Positions 12,541 through 24,592 of a DNA stretch of 64,000 nt are shown here, piece after piece. Source of the stretch: Nepenthes gracilis (Eukaryota > Streptophyta > Magnoliopsida > Caryophyllales > Nepenthaceae). The notes under the pieces were generated by a model, which was given only the letters and a program-made list of their open reading frames with translations, had not been told where the DNA came from and searched no databases. Positions within the stretch are counted from its first letter, which is position 1; every line of letters starts with the position of its first letter. The stretch lies in contig BSYO01000005.1 in NCBI GenBank assembly GCA_033239525.1, forward strand, positions 27,125,341-27,189,340, in the 5' to 3' direction. A program made the position numbers and the translations under genes.

Positions 12541-13200
12541 GCTATATTGTGTATAGTCATTTATGTAGTTTCTGTTAGATTATAAGTCACTCCTGTATGA
12601 GCCTAACCCATTCAATGTGTCAATTAGCTGTGCAGATAATGAGTTTTTCTTGAGCGTGGGCTTGAGGTGCCGATTCTAGAAACATCGAGCTCAAGGGGCA
12701 TCAATTCCAAAAGTATTGCACTTGAGAGACGTTGATTTCAAAAGCATTGCATTTGAGGCGTGCCCGACGGGTCGATTCAAGAGGACCTACGCTTGAAGCA
12801 TGCCTAATGAGCGCACCGATATATTTTTAGAGTTATCTACGTCCACTGAGAACGCCTTTTGTGAGAAAAAAAGAAGAGAAAGTTAAAAAAATGGAGAAAA
12901 TGAATATTTGTGTATCCAATTGAATTTCAAATTGTATTCCAATTTTTTCCGACCTTAGATACGTTGTTCTTAAAATTTAAAAGAACGTTTACCAATTTTA
13001 TTCTTTCTTTTTCATCATATATTCTCTACTATTCAAACTTGTTTAAAATAAGATGTTGTGACTTTATATTTAAAATTTGTGTAACCGAAATATTGTATTG
13101 TAAAAACATTTACGAGCGAAACGTCTTGTGATTTTTTTACTCTTATTTTAAAGAGAATTTTTTACGTAAAAATCATATTTTACTTGATTATTTGTAATTA
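12540..13200 (+). mobile_element. LTR remnant of copia type
   Basis: The 13115-13175 stretch (gtcttgtgatttttttactc ... ttttttacgtaaaaatc) is a diverged copy of the R/U5-like block in the 7915-8881 LTR, in the same orientation. The upstream 12650-12830 segment is less AT-rich than its surroundings and has internal cttgag...gcattg repeats, as LTR U3 regions often do. I could not define borders or a target duplication, so both ends are approximate. Confidence 0.5.
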
Positions 13201-15056
13201 TTGTGTGCTTATTATTCGTAGTTAATTCTTTACTCACGATGTAAATAAGCTATCCAATCTCAATAATTTTATCCTATAGGCAAACAATTAATGTTTACCT
13301 AACTAGGAAATGTAAGAATTTTATATTATACGGGCTCACTATTTTTTGATTTTATAAAGAATTTGAATATATAATTTAATATAGTATTACAATTAGTCCA
13401 ATATATAGAATAAATCGAATGCTTAACCTATTAAGAGCCCATCTGTGAGAAAATAAGGAGAAGTAGACCTAACCCTAATCATTGTTCATTTTATAGATAA
13501 TTTAAGAACAAGCTCAATATGATGTCCACCACAAATATAACATGCAAGCCCAATGTTGTTTTAATTATTCTAAATCTTAGTTTCGTAAATCTTGTTTTCT
13601 AACATTCATGTCTTTCAATAACTGAAAAAGATATCATAAAGGGAGACAATAATTCTAATATACTGTATGTTCCTGGTTAAGTAAAGACAATTCAAATATA
13701 TATATATCAGATAAATTAATCCATTTCTAAAATTCAATTATTTTGCAAAGAATTTTATTATTGATTTTATATTTGTATAGTAAATTTACTCGTGTGTGAA
13801 AAATTAAAGATTTTGTAGTTAAAAATAATGTTTCAACAGTAAGAAAAATCTTTCTTCTCATATTTAATGTTGACAAAATATGTTTTTCCAACTATTATAA
13901 TTTTTTAAATAAAATGATATTAGTAAGATGACCAGTAAATATAAATAATATTTTTTTAATTTTCAAGTACAATTTTCTTGTATTAATTTTAACTTGAAGA
14001 AATAAAGAAATTATAGATAAATTATATAGCAGCTAGGTATATAGATATGCTCCTTAATTTATAAATTAGCATGTGCAGGCCAAATTATTTTTTTCAGCTC
14101 ATTATGTTAGCCAGTGGAATGAAATCTGGGCCTGTAAAAGTAAGGTCCCTTTGACTAAGAATCACTTTGGACCCTTCGATTTAAATCTGTTTAGACATTT
14201 TAATATGAGAAATATTATTTATATATATTTTTATATCAAAATTGCTATTTTTATATGAAGAGAAAGAAAAAATTGAAAATAAAGATTCAAACATAATGAA
14301 ACTATACTAATTTTAACAATTTTATTAAAAATAAATATGTAGGAGAATAAAATAACTAAACTCGTCTCAATATTATATATAGTTAAGTTACATATACATA
14401 TATATACATAAACATATATATATTAGTCAATTTTGACTACTATTCAATAAATTAATAATATCTGTTTAATTTTAATTTCTTATAATAATATATCGATATA
14501 TCAACGATATATTATCAATATAAAATATAAAATGGAGTGAGGGAGAATTAGAATGGTGAGGGAATTGATATAAGCTTTTGTTGGGGTGAATTCGCTGTTC
14601 TTTTTTTAGAGTTTGCGGGGCTCGATGTGATCATATACTCATCATAGTTGATATATATATATATATTTTTAATTTATTTCAAATGCGTTTTATATGAAAT
14701 GTTTGGTGTCCTTTTTGCATGGATATTTGTTAGTGTTATTATTGTATTGTTTATACCTCCTCATTAGTTTAAATATGCAAAGTTAACCGGATATTTTTAT
14801 CTGTTCAAAACTTTTGGTCAATAATGTTGGTCGAAATTTAATGTGCTTAAGCTGTGCATAGTCTGCGGACACTCAGCATACAAGTTTACGGACCTTAGTC
14901 GCACACAAGATCCTCGTACTCCGTCCAAGTCATCCGGCCATCAGGACTTTTATACAGGAATGACCCCCAATAATTTTGTGTCATACGTGGTCATATAAAA
15001 ATGAAAAATATATTTTTTAAGTAAGTAAATATTTTTTTAACCAATTAAATTTTTTT
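13200..15056. other. AT-rich intergenic DNA, no gene seen
   Basis: No recognisable coding or RNA gene. A less AT-rich island at about 14860-14980 may belong to the 5' part of the LINE that follows, but I cannot show it. Confidence 0.5.
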
Positions 15057-15094
15057 TTAACCAACTTTAAAAAATATATATTTAAGTTGGTTAA
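15057..15094. repeat. Perfect 11-bp-stem inverted repeat
   Basis: Arms ttaaccaactt (15057-15067) and aagttggttaa (15084-15094) are perfect complements around a 16-nt A/T spacer. It sits just before the LINE relic. It may be a small palindromic repeat; no function is inferred. Confidence 0.6.
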
Positions 15095-15114
15095 AAAAGT
15101 AAGATTACCTCCTG

Positions 15115-17420
15115 AAAAGCCAAAAGTCTGGCTACTGTGGAATCAACTTGATACAAATTTAGAGGTGATTGCAATGCAGTAGTTCATGCACTAAGTGGGA
15201 GTCCAATTGGTAGTCCAGATTGGGTTCTTTCAGCTGTGCATGTAAGCCAGAAGACACGACTTCGAAGGGTGCCGTAGGAAGAACTCATTCAACAGGCTCC
15301 ATCCATAGTAAGGAAAGCGGCCAACATTTGTAAGTGTCTTCAATTCAGAGAGAGATTAAGCAAATATATGTTTGACGGTCTATATTACAAAAAAAAAAAA
15401 AATGCCTAAACCCAGTTAAAAAATATCTTAATACAGTATTAATAATCAATAATTAAAAAATCAAATTCTATATTATAATTGTTACTAATCTCAATAAGAT
15501 CATATTGAATCATAATCTTATCTTCTTGAATATGGAGAAGTTGCTAACTTCTAACTATAATCATAACCTTTTAGATTTAAAATTATATGATATAGTCACC
15601 CCAGCTTTAATAACATGGATAGAAAATCTAGAAATTTCAGGTCTATTAACTCTTGCTTCAAATTGGATTAGTTGAAGGAACAACTCTGAGCATGGAATAA
15701 GGATAACTTTAGCAACATCTTTGACAGGGAACTTATAACATTTAAAAAACTTTGTGTAGATTTGACTCCACAAGATTAAGAATTATTGAAGAAGAGCTAT
15801 TGATAAAGTACAGTGAAATTCTAGATCAAGAAGAGATTTTTTGTATTCCAAAATCCACATCTTATTTTTGCGGATAATGTCATTCTCTTCTCTAAAGCTA
15901 CCAAGCAACAAGTGAAATTTGTCATTGACACTATGGGAAACTTCTAGCAAGATGTTGGACAAAGAATTAATAATGAAAAATCACAAATTTTCTTACCCCC
16001 CAAACATAAAAAAGGAGACCATCCAGGATTCTGATCCCTGTATACTTTCAGAAGGCCACTTAGATAAATATCTTGGAATTAGACTCTTCAATGGTAAAAT
16101 CAAGTAGCAGCATTATAGATAATTATTAATGGAGTGACTGAGAAATTGTTAGATTGGAAAGCAAATTATCTCTCGATAGCAGGTAGAGCCCTCTTGACAC
16201 AGACTATGGCCCAATCTCCAAGCCTTTACATGATGCAAACTCGTATATTACCAGCTGTGAGCATGAGCTGGATAAAATCAACCAAAGCGTTTTTTAGGGT
16301 CCTAAAAATCTCCACTTGGACAATTGGGAGGAAGCATGCAGCTTAAAGAAAGAGGGAGCCCGGGGCCTAGATTTGCCCAGGCTAATAATTTCACTCTTCT
16401 CAAAAAGTATGTTTGGAACTGCAAAAGGGGAGCAACAAACTTTGGATACGAGTCCTCAAGGCCAAGTGTCTAGAGGAGGCTGGCATACAGACAATCAAGG
16501 CAGAAACAAGGACATCCAGTACTCAGAGAAGCATACTCAAAACAAGAGACCTAATTCTAAAGAGATCCGAATTGTAACTTGGGGTGGTGAAGAAAATCCG
16601 GTTCTAGAAGGATTAATGGATTTGGAATGAGGCTTTATTGGCCCAGACCCAAATGGACTTACCCTTGAACTGCAAAAGGGGAGCAACAAACTTTGGATAC
16701 GAGTCCTCAAGGCCAAGTGTCTAGAGGAGGCTGGCATACAGACAATCAAGGCAGAAACAAGGACATCCAGTACTCAGAGAAGCATACTCAAAACAAGAGA
16801 CCTAATTCTAAAGAGATCCGAATTGTAACTTGGGGTGGTGAAGAAAATCCGGTTCTAGAAGGATTAATGGATTTGGAATGAGGCTTTATTGGCCCAGACC
16901 CAAATGGACTTACCCTTGAAGAAAATGACATGAAGGTTGCTAATTGTATCATACCAGATAACTACTGAATTAGAGCAGAATTGATGAAAAATATCGGGAC
17001 AGCTCTGCTTGAAAATCCAGTAGTCTATACCATGGGTGTCACATTGTGAAGACACACTTATATGGAGAAGTCCATTGGGTCTGTATGACATTAAATATGC
17101 CTATCAATTCTTGGAAGGAAATCATGAACAAGATGAGGGTTATGGACGAAAATATGGAAACTCAGGGTTCAGTTGAAATTCAAAGCTTTTATCTGGATTA
17201 TTTCTAAAGGGAGGCTTCTGAGTAATGAACAAGACAGAGAAGACGATTATCCCCAACTGATAAGTGTCTGAGCAACAGATTCCCAGAAACTTCTGCCCAT
17301 GTTCCTCCCTGCGCGCTTGCATGAGAGGCTTGGATTGAGGGGCTTGCAGGCGACTATGATCCAGAGATACACAATATCCCTTTAAAAGAATGGTTCAACA
17401 GTGAAATTCCTATCGAAATG
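15115..17420 (+). mobile_element. Degenerate L1-type LINE (non-LTR retrotransposon)
   Basis: Conceptual translation in shifting frames follows plant LINE ORF2. Endonuclease C-terminal text comes first (LLWN-like then DWVLSAVHVSQKTRLRR, about 15130-15270). The EN-RT linker follows (EEELLIKYSEILDQEEIF, about 15789-15842). Reverse transcriptase has HLIFADNVILFSKA at 15852-15900, where the usual FADD reads FADN; then INNEKSQIFL, LDKYLGIRLF, LLDWKANYLSIAGRALLTQTMAQSP (in part) and MQTRILPA (to about 16250). The C-terminal LWIRVLKAK segment is duplicated, and the zf-RVT region reads KIWKLRVQLKFKAFIW near 17150. Text between the linker and FADN is missing, so there is an internal deletion. It cannot be autonomous. 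Confidence 0.85.
16421..16921 (+). repeat. Two-copy tandem duplication, 251-bp period
   Basis: The block starting gcaaaaggggagcaacaaac at 16421 is repeated from 16672 and by eye looks identical through the ggacttacccttgaa end. It lies in the LINE's RT C-terminal region and duplicates LWIRVLKAK. The identity, set in an otherwise decayed element, means either a recent event or an assembly error. Confidence 0.85.
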
Positions 17421-17429
17421 AAGGCACGT

Positions 17430-18160
17430 AAGAAATTTTAATAAGATAAAATTTTAAATTATAGGATCTTTATTATCATAAAATTTTTATTAATTAATTA
17501 AGTATAAAATAAATTTAACATATTTAGATTTATTAGCGTTAATTCTTTATACAATACAGGGATGATTTCTCTCTTTTCTCATTATAATTTGTAAATGTTA
17601 TACAAATTTTATTTGTGTCCTAAAATGATAGTTAATGATGTCCTTTTATAGAGGGAGTGATGACCATTCCTAAATTACCGGAATACCCTTCCTTTTGCCC
17701 AAGAGATGTATCATGAATTGATATAATTGTTGAAAAGAGGTATCCATTCACTCAATATATATGTCTTAAAAGATATATCTATTGAAAAATAATATATCCT
17801 TTCCATCAAAAGATATGTTTTGAACGGACGTATCTTTTAGGAATTTCTCTTCATTATATATAAACCAACAGAATCATATTTTATTTAATCAATTCAATAA
17901 ATTAATAATTCATATGTCTCGTCATGTGGAATATATTTCTAACAAGACATACTCAGCATATCATTATTTAGCGACCATTTGGCTTTTGCGGGTATAGAGA
18001 AATGATCTCATATTTAATGGTGAATTCAACCGAAAACTGGAATACTCGAACTTCACTTAATTTATTTGATATTATTAATTTATTTTAGATTTATTAAAAA
18101 TAATTATATAATATAAATTCAAAGAAAAATCTAAAGAAAAAGGTAGGCTTAATGTCTAGG
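17430..18160. other. AT-rich intergenic DNA with alternating short inverted motifs
   Basis: Between 17700 and 17860 variants of aaaagatatat and its complement recur several times on both strands (for example 17768, 17798 and 17835), suggesting a small foldback/MITE-like repeat. No gene is seen. Confidence 0.4.
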
Positions 18161-18164
18161 GTAT

Positions 18165-20080
18165 ACCTAACATACACTCATACAAAATTTTGGTAGTTTA
18201 AGCGCACCTGAAGAATTTCTCTTGGACGCTTGAGCATGATTTTGACAAATTACTTGCGCATGAGCTACATCTGAAGTGGCACTCGTGCGCGACTGGGTTG
18301 ATTGTGGCGTCTGATGCGTGTCTAACCAGCGCTCGTATGCCGATTCGTATATATAAGCACGTCTGTCATTATTTTTGGACATTTTCACGGGAAAGGAAGA
18401 GGAATGAGAGAGAAAGAGAATGGAAGGAAGAGAGAATAAGAGAAGAAGGCTAATTTTAAAGTGTTTTTTTGTCAAACCTGTTAAATTAAATATCAAAGAC
18501 AAGTATCTCTAAATCCTATCTTTAATTTATTTTTATTTCTTTTTAGTTTTGTTTGTATTTGGTGCATATCATTTTTACTTCCACCATTTTGATTATTTGT
18601 GTATGCATGTAGTTTTACCAGATGATTTGAAATTTTTGCTTGGTTTCATTGAATATTTAAAAAAGTTTAAGAATTTAAACAAAATGAATAACTATTTTGG
18701 AATATTGAAATTATTTGAAATATTTTTAAAGAAAAATCATGAAAACTTGTATATGGGCTTTGCAAGTGGTATTCCATACGCGTGTTTCGGGTTGGATTCT
18801 GTTTTGTATTCGTTTCGATATTTGTACTTTCTTTTAGGGTAAAAAAATTTTATATTTGTACTTCTTCAAGGTGAAAATTTTGTACTTATTTGTTGAAGGG
18901 GAAACATTTTGGACATTTGTTATAAAGACCCTTCCTGGATTGGTATTGTATTGAAAATCATCGTAAGAAATTAAATGAAAGTAATATATTCATATGTCCA
19001 AATATATTCAGATAAAATTGAAGACTACACATATCATCTACAGATAACAAAAAAGTGACATTTGTACCCATCTATTGAAAAGAATATGCAAACGGCTTGC
19101 CTATGGGTTTAAATAATAGTGATTCGATTTAAAATTATCAAGAGTATGTGTAACCCTTCCTCAAAATCAATCTTTTGGTCTTTGGTTTCTCGATTTGAGT
19201 TTATTTTAGAATTTTGGTGTTTTTACTTACAATTGATTTGGATACTCAAGATTTTAATTTGATATTTGCAGTTTCGACCACCTATTTGGATTTAGATATC
19301 AAATTTTGAGTGGTTTCGTACATTTGGATCGTTTGATTTTCTCTTTTGGATTATGCACATCGTGTACAAGAACACATTTGGACATTTGTTACTTTGACAT
19401 ATTGGATGTTTTAGATTTTAGTTCTTATAGATTTCATACGTATTATTTTGTTATATATATACTCTAACATGTATGTATTATTTTGTTATATATATATTGA
19501 TATTTGTTGAATATTCGGCTTATATTCTTGTTATTTCTAACTCTTCAAAATTAGAGGATTATAGATATCTTATAGAGAGCTCGGACGAGGACGCTAGTAG
19601 ATATTTTATTTATGTTTTTGACTATTAGATTTATAGATGAATTGTATCGGTATTTGATATATTTTTAAAATTGAGAGAATGATAGATGTTAGCATATTAA
19701 TTTAGAGGCTAGTTTCATATTATTTTGATGTTTGGATCATAGCATTTTGGTCTACAATGGATCGATAGTGTGGATTGTATTATTGGATTGCTATTTCTTC
19801 ATATTATTGGATTGTATTATTGGATTGTTCATAATGATCCTATAATAGTTATTGTTATTCATATTATTAATGTTATTATTTGGTATTTTGACATAATGTT
19901 GATGCAGCATTATAAAGTATTCATAGGGAAATCATTGGGGAGTTGCAAGAGACGAGAAGAGTATTTGAAGATTTGGACTTTCAAGATAATTAGGCGGCAC
20001 TGATTTCACCACAGTTGAATCATAAGTAATCTACTAAGCAGAGTTGCCTATAGGTTTTGTGTTTTTCAACTTTGTAATTT
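18165..20080 (+). mobile_element. LTR-retrotransposon remnant, probably Ty3/gypsy LTR
   Basis: A GCGC-containing block is followed by a TATA box (tatatataag, about 18348-18357) and then a GA-rich leader (18388-18450). This is the same architecture as the 42561-44990 LTR. Stretches near 19018-19050 and 19085-19115 (cacatatcatctacagata; atgcaaacggcttgcctat) have diverged counterparts at about 27300-27330 and 27360-27395, so the two regions look like copies of one family. Borders are approximate. Short direct repeats lie at 19437-19500 and 19775-19830. Confidence 0.5.
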
Positions 20081-20430
20081 AAAAAAAAAATGATTTATAA
20101 GATTATGATAGGAACGTTAGTAGTGGGCCGCCACAAAAGGGGTAAGTGGTTCAGAATCCATAGTGACTCATTTATCATTGAAACGATCAACGCTGCCGTT
20201 AACTGGAAGAACACCTAAGAAAGCCGGACACGACTTAAAATAAACGTTAGTAGTTTTAAAAAAAATGATTTATAAGATTATGATAGGAACGTTAGTAGTG
20301 GGCCGCCACAAAAGGGGTAAGTGGCTCAGAATCTACAGCGGCTCATTTATCCTTGAGAAGGTCAACGTTACCGTTAACCGGAAGAGCACCTAAAAAAGCC
20401 GAACACGGCTTAACATAAACATTGCTAGAT
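20081..20430 (+). repeat. Two-copy tandem duplication, 175-bp period
   Basis: tgatttataagattatgata occurs at 20091 and 20266. The following roughly 150 bp (gttagtagtgggccgccac... to aagccgaacacggctt) repeats with about ten percent divergence. The right copy runs into the LTR-like segment that follows. Confidence 0.8.
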
Positions 20431-21190
20431 TAAAATCGGCCTACATGCACCTTCCAAAGTATCAACAGTCGTCTGCCCTAATTCTCCGCGCCTCCAAAAA
20501 AGGTAACCTCTTCTGTTACGAAAATATCCTGAAATCAAAGTACATCCTGGAAGAAAGTATCACAAATTAACGCGCGATCATCAGAGAAATTTTCAACGAC
20601 CACTGCGCGTAGTATCTTCATAGAAGGAACGAAATCCTCCTTCTTGATCGTTACAACCTAGAGTGGCATCCACGCCTATATTGGAGAAGGCAACGATCCC
20701 CACAGATGACGGGTATCCCGCCTCACCACCTTAGGAAGGCGGCGAAGGCCCATGACTATAAAAGGCAATGGAGTTTCACTCCATAGACACACTCTCTTAC
20801 ATACTCAAGCTAAAAAAAACTCTCTAAACTCTCAAACATCCTAATACTCTACTCTCTCTCTCTGTTACCAATTTCCTACAAACTCAATACTTAGAGAAAC
20901 TGCTCTCTACGAGTATCTACGACTAAAGCCACTCTCCACGAGTGCATCTCCGACCATTCATTTTCCACACTTGATATCCATTTTTGTATTCTTTACATTT
21001 ACCTTTTTATTCTCAGAAGGTCGCTTGTTGATTTGAGCATCGGAGTATTTACAGTGGGGTAACCTTCCGCTATCGCCTGACCTATTATTCATAATTATGG
21101 TGTGTAAGATCTCAAACATGAAGGACAGTGATCAGAATTTAAATGGCCAGCTCGACTCAAATCTATTTAAAAGTTTAGATTCATGACGCA
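20256..21190 (+). mobile_element. LTR-like remnant, Tat/Athila-type signature
   Basis: A TATA box (tataaaag, 20757-20764) is followed by a CT-rich leader, then at 21027-21050 the stretch ttgatttgagcatcggagta. This resembles the CTTGAGCGTCGGAG motif I associate with plant Ty3/gypsy Tat and Athila-group LTRs. Orientation is plus. Borders and target duplication were not found. Confidence 0.5.
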
Positions 21191-22700
21191 TCATTATTTA
21201 ATTTTGTACTCGTAAGGGATTAAATTAGATAAAAAAAATCTCAATAAATTGGCTCAAATTTAAAAGTTTCAAGTTAGTTTTAACAATTTTGTCTTAAAAT
21301 GATTATCGATATAAATATGCACTAGAGTTTAATAAAGAAAATGATTGAACTTTTATATAAAATGTTACCCATTTTTTCAACTAAATTTTAGTTTTATTTT
21401 TTGAAAATTCATTAAAAATTATAATGTTTAAAGAAAAATAAATATAGATTTTTTGGTAAAAATAATCCTACCCATAATTTGCATGTTATAGTAAAACTTT
21501 AAATGTATTATTTTATTTGTAAAGATCATTACATCATATAAATTAAGGCACTTATTAAAAAAATAAATTTATGACGATAGAGCCAATCATAATGTCCCAA
21601 ATCATTTTTACTAAATATCTTAACCCCGTTTGAATCAATACATTATATGTCACAACCTAATTCATCTCCAAATAAAATAATCAAAATTAAGATCCCAAAA
21701 GCTAGGTCAACATTTCATAAAATCCATTACTAATTGTTATCATATATGATAAATGTAATTACCTCATTGTAAAGTCAAATTTACTTCTCATGTACTATAA
21801 TTTCAAATATCCTTTTGACCATTAACAATATAATTCAAACTCAACTTAAAAAATTTCGCATAACTTCATCATATATCGCTAAGGGTGCGGCCCATTGGCA
21901 ACCCGGGATGAAAACTATGTTCTAATTATACATACCTACAACCAAAATAGTTTTAATTGTATCCAAATTGGGCTTATATAACAATTTATCAAATTAAACA
22001 TTAACATTTCAAAGTTCTGCAAAAATCCTACAAGAGAGTACCCATTGATCCCACTTGGCCAAATAATTCCAAAATTGCTATTACGAAATATAAGTAATTA
22101 CATACAAGTGTGCTAAAAACTCATCAAAATATATATTAAAAAAATATGATGATAGCAAATAATTCATCACGAATATGTAAAATGGGCTAATATATATGAA
22201 AATCATGCACAAAATGCATAATGTAAAACAAATGGTTAGTGATAAATTTAGCAGATAAGTCGAATACTATAAAAGTCAGTCTATATATTTACTTCATAGA
22301 TAGGGTTATATGCCGCTATTTAAAGTTTATTAATGGATTGTCTGTATATTTTATCACATAGATGAAATCTACTTTTTCTAACCCGTAGATATAAGTTATA
22401 CGACCTTTGCTTAGGAAAAAATATAGCGATATGTCTCTTTATATTTCGTTAATTTCCTACAATAAATCTTATAAAAATAAAAAAAGTTACAAAATGAACA
22501 TAATTTTTAGAATTCAAAAGTAAATAGCTAGATTTGAATTTCATTATGGAGATTTGTTAGAATTCATATATGTAATGAACATGTACGCCGATATTTTTCA
22601 ATAAACTTCAAAAATTTCAAAATTTCTCAGTAAAATTCATTAACTTAGGTACTAGTATTCACAACCCTAGAATTTATGAACAAATAATTCATATATACAA
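21190..22700. other. AT-rich intergenic DNA, no gene seen
   Basis: No coding similarity, RNA gene or clear repeat border is recognised. Confidence 0.5.
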
Positions 22701-22714
22701 TTTGATGGGTTTAG

Positions 22715-23880
22715 TATAAACATGGACTGGTCGGAAATGAGGCCAACCGGTAGAAAGATCTAATTGGACAATGAGGCTCAAAAGAGTCACACGCGAGCCC
22801 TAGCACCGCAAAGTGGATCTTTGACCGGATAGACAGCATCCAGGCCCATCTGACAGCTCCTGATGCATGTCCAATCATAATCCGCATGTGCCTCCCCCTT
22901 TGAAGGTGGCAGACTGCCAGCGCAAAAATGTGGGTTTAGAAAATGCTAGCCAATGGCGGATGCGCTCAACTCTAACAGGCCGTCGAGCCCATCAATCGGG
23001 TAACAACTCAGCAAGTTTAAGTGAAAAGTAACTAGGCCCATGTCTGCTACACCCGACGATGGTCCTCTCACCACCACAATGGTCCTCTCACCACGATGGT
23101 CCAATCATAATCCGCATGTGCCTCCCCCTTTGAAGGTGGCAGACTGCTAGCGCAAAAATGTGGGTTTAGAAAATGCTAGCCAATGGCGGATGCGCTCAAC
23201 TCTAACAGGCCGTCGAGCCCATCAATCGGTAACAACTCAGCAAATTTAAGTGAAAAGTAACTAGGCCCATGTCTGCTACACCCGACGATGGTCCTTTCAC
23301 CACCACAAGATGACATCTGACACCAATGGCCACCGCCAGTGCTTAGTAGGCAGCGAATCCAGACAAGACATTTGTCACTAGCTTTGGCGCTCAAAGCCTT
23401 CGCCACGGAGCTCTACAAATACCCTTCTCCTCCACCGGATAAGGGGGGTCATACAAGCTAAACTTCAAATGCAAGCTCGAGCCCAAACTCATAAAAAATA
23501 AGGAAAGAACCCAACTCTCTTTCTTCCAAAAACCGTTGCTCCCATCCGGTGACCATAGTGAGCCATTTACCAAAATACACAAAAGGAGCCCAAGCCTCTT
23601 CTAACTCTTATTCGTACCCCCTGCACACAAATATCATTACACTTTACATTCCACACACCTTTACACTTTTATATTTTTCTATTCTTTAGAAATGTTGTTG
23701 ACTTGAACGTTGGAAGATAAATTATGGAGTGGGTTTCGTTAATTATTTGATCTCTTGTCAGTTGTTTGTGGTGCGTAAGGCCTATATTAAGAGATACGAA
23801 AACTGGATCCGTTCGTATTTAATCCGATGTGAGAAATCCAAAGCTTCCTAATTCAGTATGGTAACTTGGACTTGAAGACG
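22715..23880 (+). mobile_element. LTR-like remnant with internal duplication, Tat-type signature
   Basis: A GC-richer block holds an internal 230-bp tandem duplication and the tail ttacactttacattccacac (23638 on) followed by ttgacttgaacgttggaag at 23698-23716. The tail is a diverged form of the same signature seen at 21027 and, on the other strand, at 27852. Borders are approximate. Confidence 0.5.
22871..23308 (+). repeat. Two-copy tandem duplication, 230-bp period
   Basis: ccaatcataatccgcatgtg begins copies at 22871 and 23101. Over about 208 bp I count only four differences (for example gccagcg/gctagcg and atcgggtaac/atcggtaac). The first copy carries an extra ggtcctctcaccac repeat at its end. 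Confidence 0.85.
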
Positions 23881-24148
23881 CATCACAATCTAAGTTCAAG
23901 AAAAGTATCAAAAGATCACACGCATAAAACTTCATATCATAAATTTTTGATTTAGACCAAGCATAAAAATATTTTCTAAAAGTTTAAAAACAAAATGAAG
24001 AATATGAGATTGGAGTGTCCTTGTCGTAATCAAGTGCACGAGGAATTTCAATGAGTTATGTTGGAAAATCCAATTCCTTCTTCATCCTTCACTTATTTCT
24101 ATTTTTTTTTTTTTTTATCCTTCTCTTTGTTTTCTGGAGTTTAAGGGG

Positions 24149-24204
24149 AGCCCAGGCACAATGACACAATTATCAGGGGCACGCTCTACCGCTGAGCTAA
24201 TAGC
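24149..24204 (-). other. Plastid DNA fragment: trnI-GAU 5' exon plus intron start (NUPT)
   Basis: The minus strand starts GCTATTAGCTCAGCGGTAGA and continues through CCCCTGATAA to TGTGCCTGGGCT. From memory this follows the chloroplast trnI-GAU first exon and the first bases of its intron with about four differences, all transitions. It is too short to make a tRNA: it has the D-arm and half of the anticodon loop only. It is best read as a small nuclear insertion of plastid DNA, possibly via the mitochondrion. Confidence 0.75.
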
Positions 24205-24592
24205 TAGTCATGATGGGGATGCATCCCATCCATCTCCCATCCTTAACATTGGATGTGGATCGAATGGTCGAAATTTAATGGAAAAAAAAATTATATTTAG
24301 TTATTTTATCTAAATTATTAACATTAATTAAATATTTAATCTAATAATAAAAATATCCTAAAAACTATTTAAATGAGTTTTTTTTTAAGTTTTTAATTTC
24401 TTAAGTTGAACTTTTTTCCATTATAATAGGTGAGCAGGAGATGTAACTGGTGCATCTTCTTATTACATCACCCACGAACTCTATTTTTTTTTTTTTTAAC
24501 CCAACTCTAATGAAATAAGTTAAAAATTAGAATGTCTTATTTTTAGATTTTAGGGACATTTGAGCAACTAGCTTATATTTTACCCACAACTT
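24205..24592. other. AT-rich DNA, no gene seen
   Basis: Poly-T runs (24377-24386 and 24484-24498) and AT-rich filler only. Confidence 0.5.

Noticed and set aside
15561..15773. 70-codon minus-strand frame
   Set aside because: It is antisense to the LINE linker region, which fits the plus-strand LINE reading better.
16500..23310. CRISPR-like or phase-variable arrays from the many direct repeats
   Set aside because: All are two-copy tandem duplications of long units inside plant retroelements; there are no short repeats with unique spacers.
24181..24204. A tRNA gene on the minus strand
   Set aside because: Only the 5' half matches a tRNA and the sequence continues into the plastid trnI intron; no 3' half is nearby.
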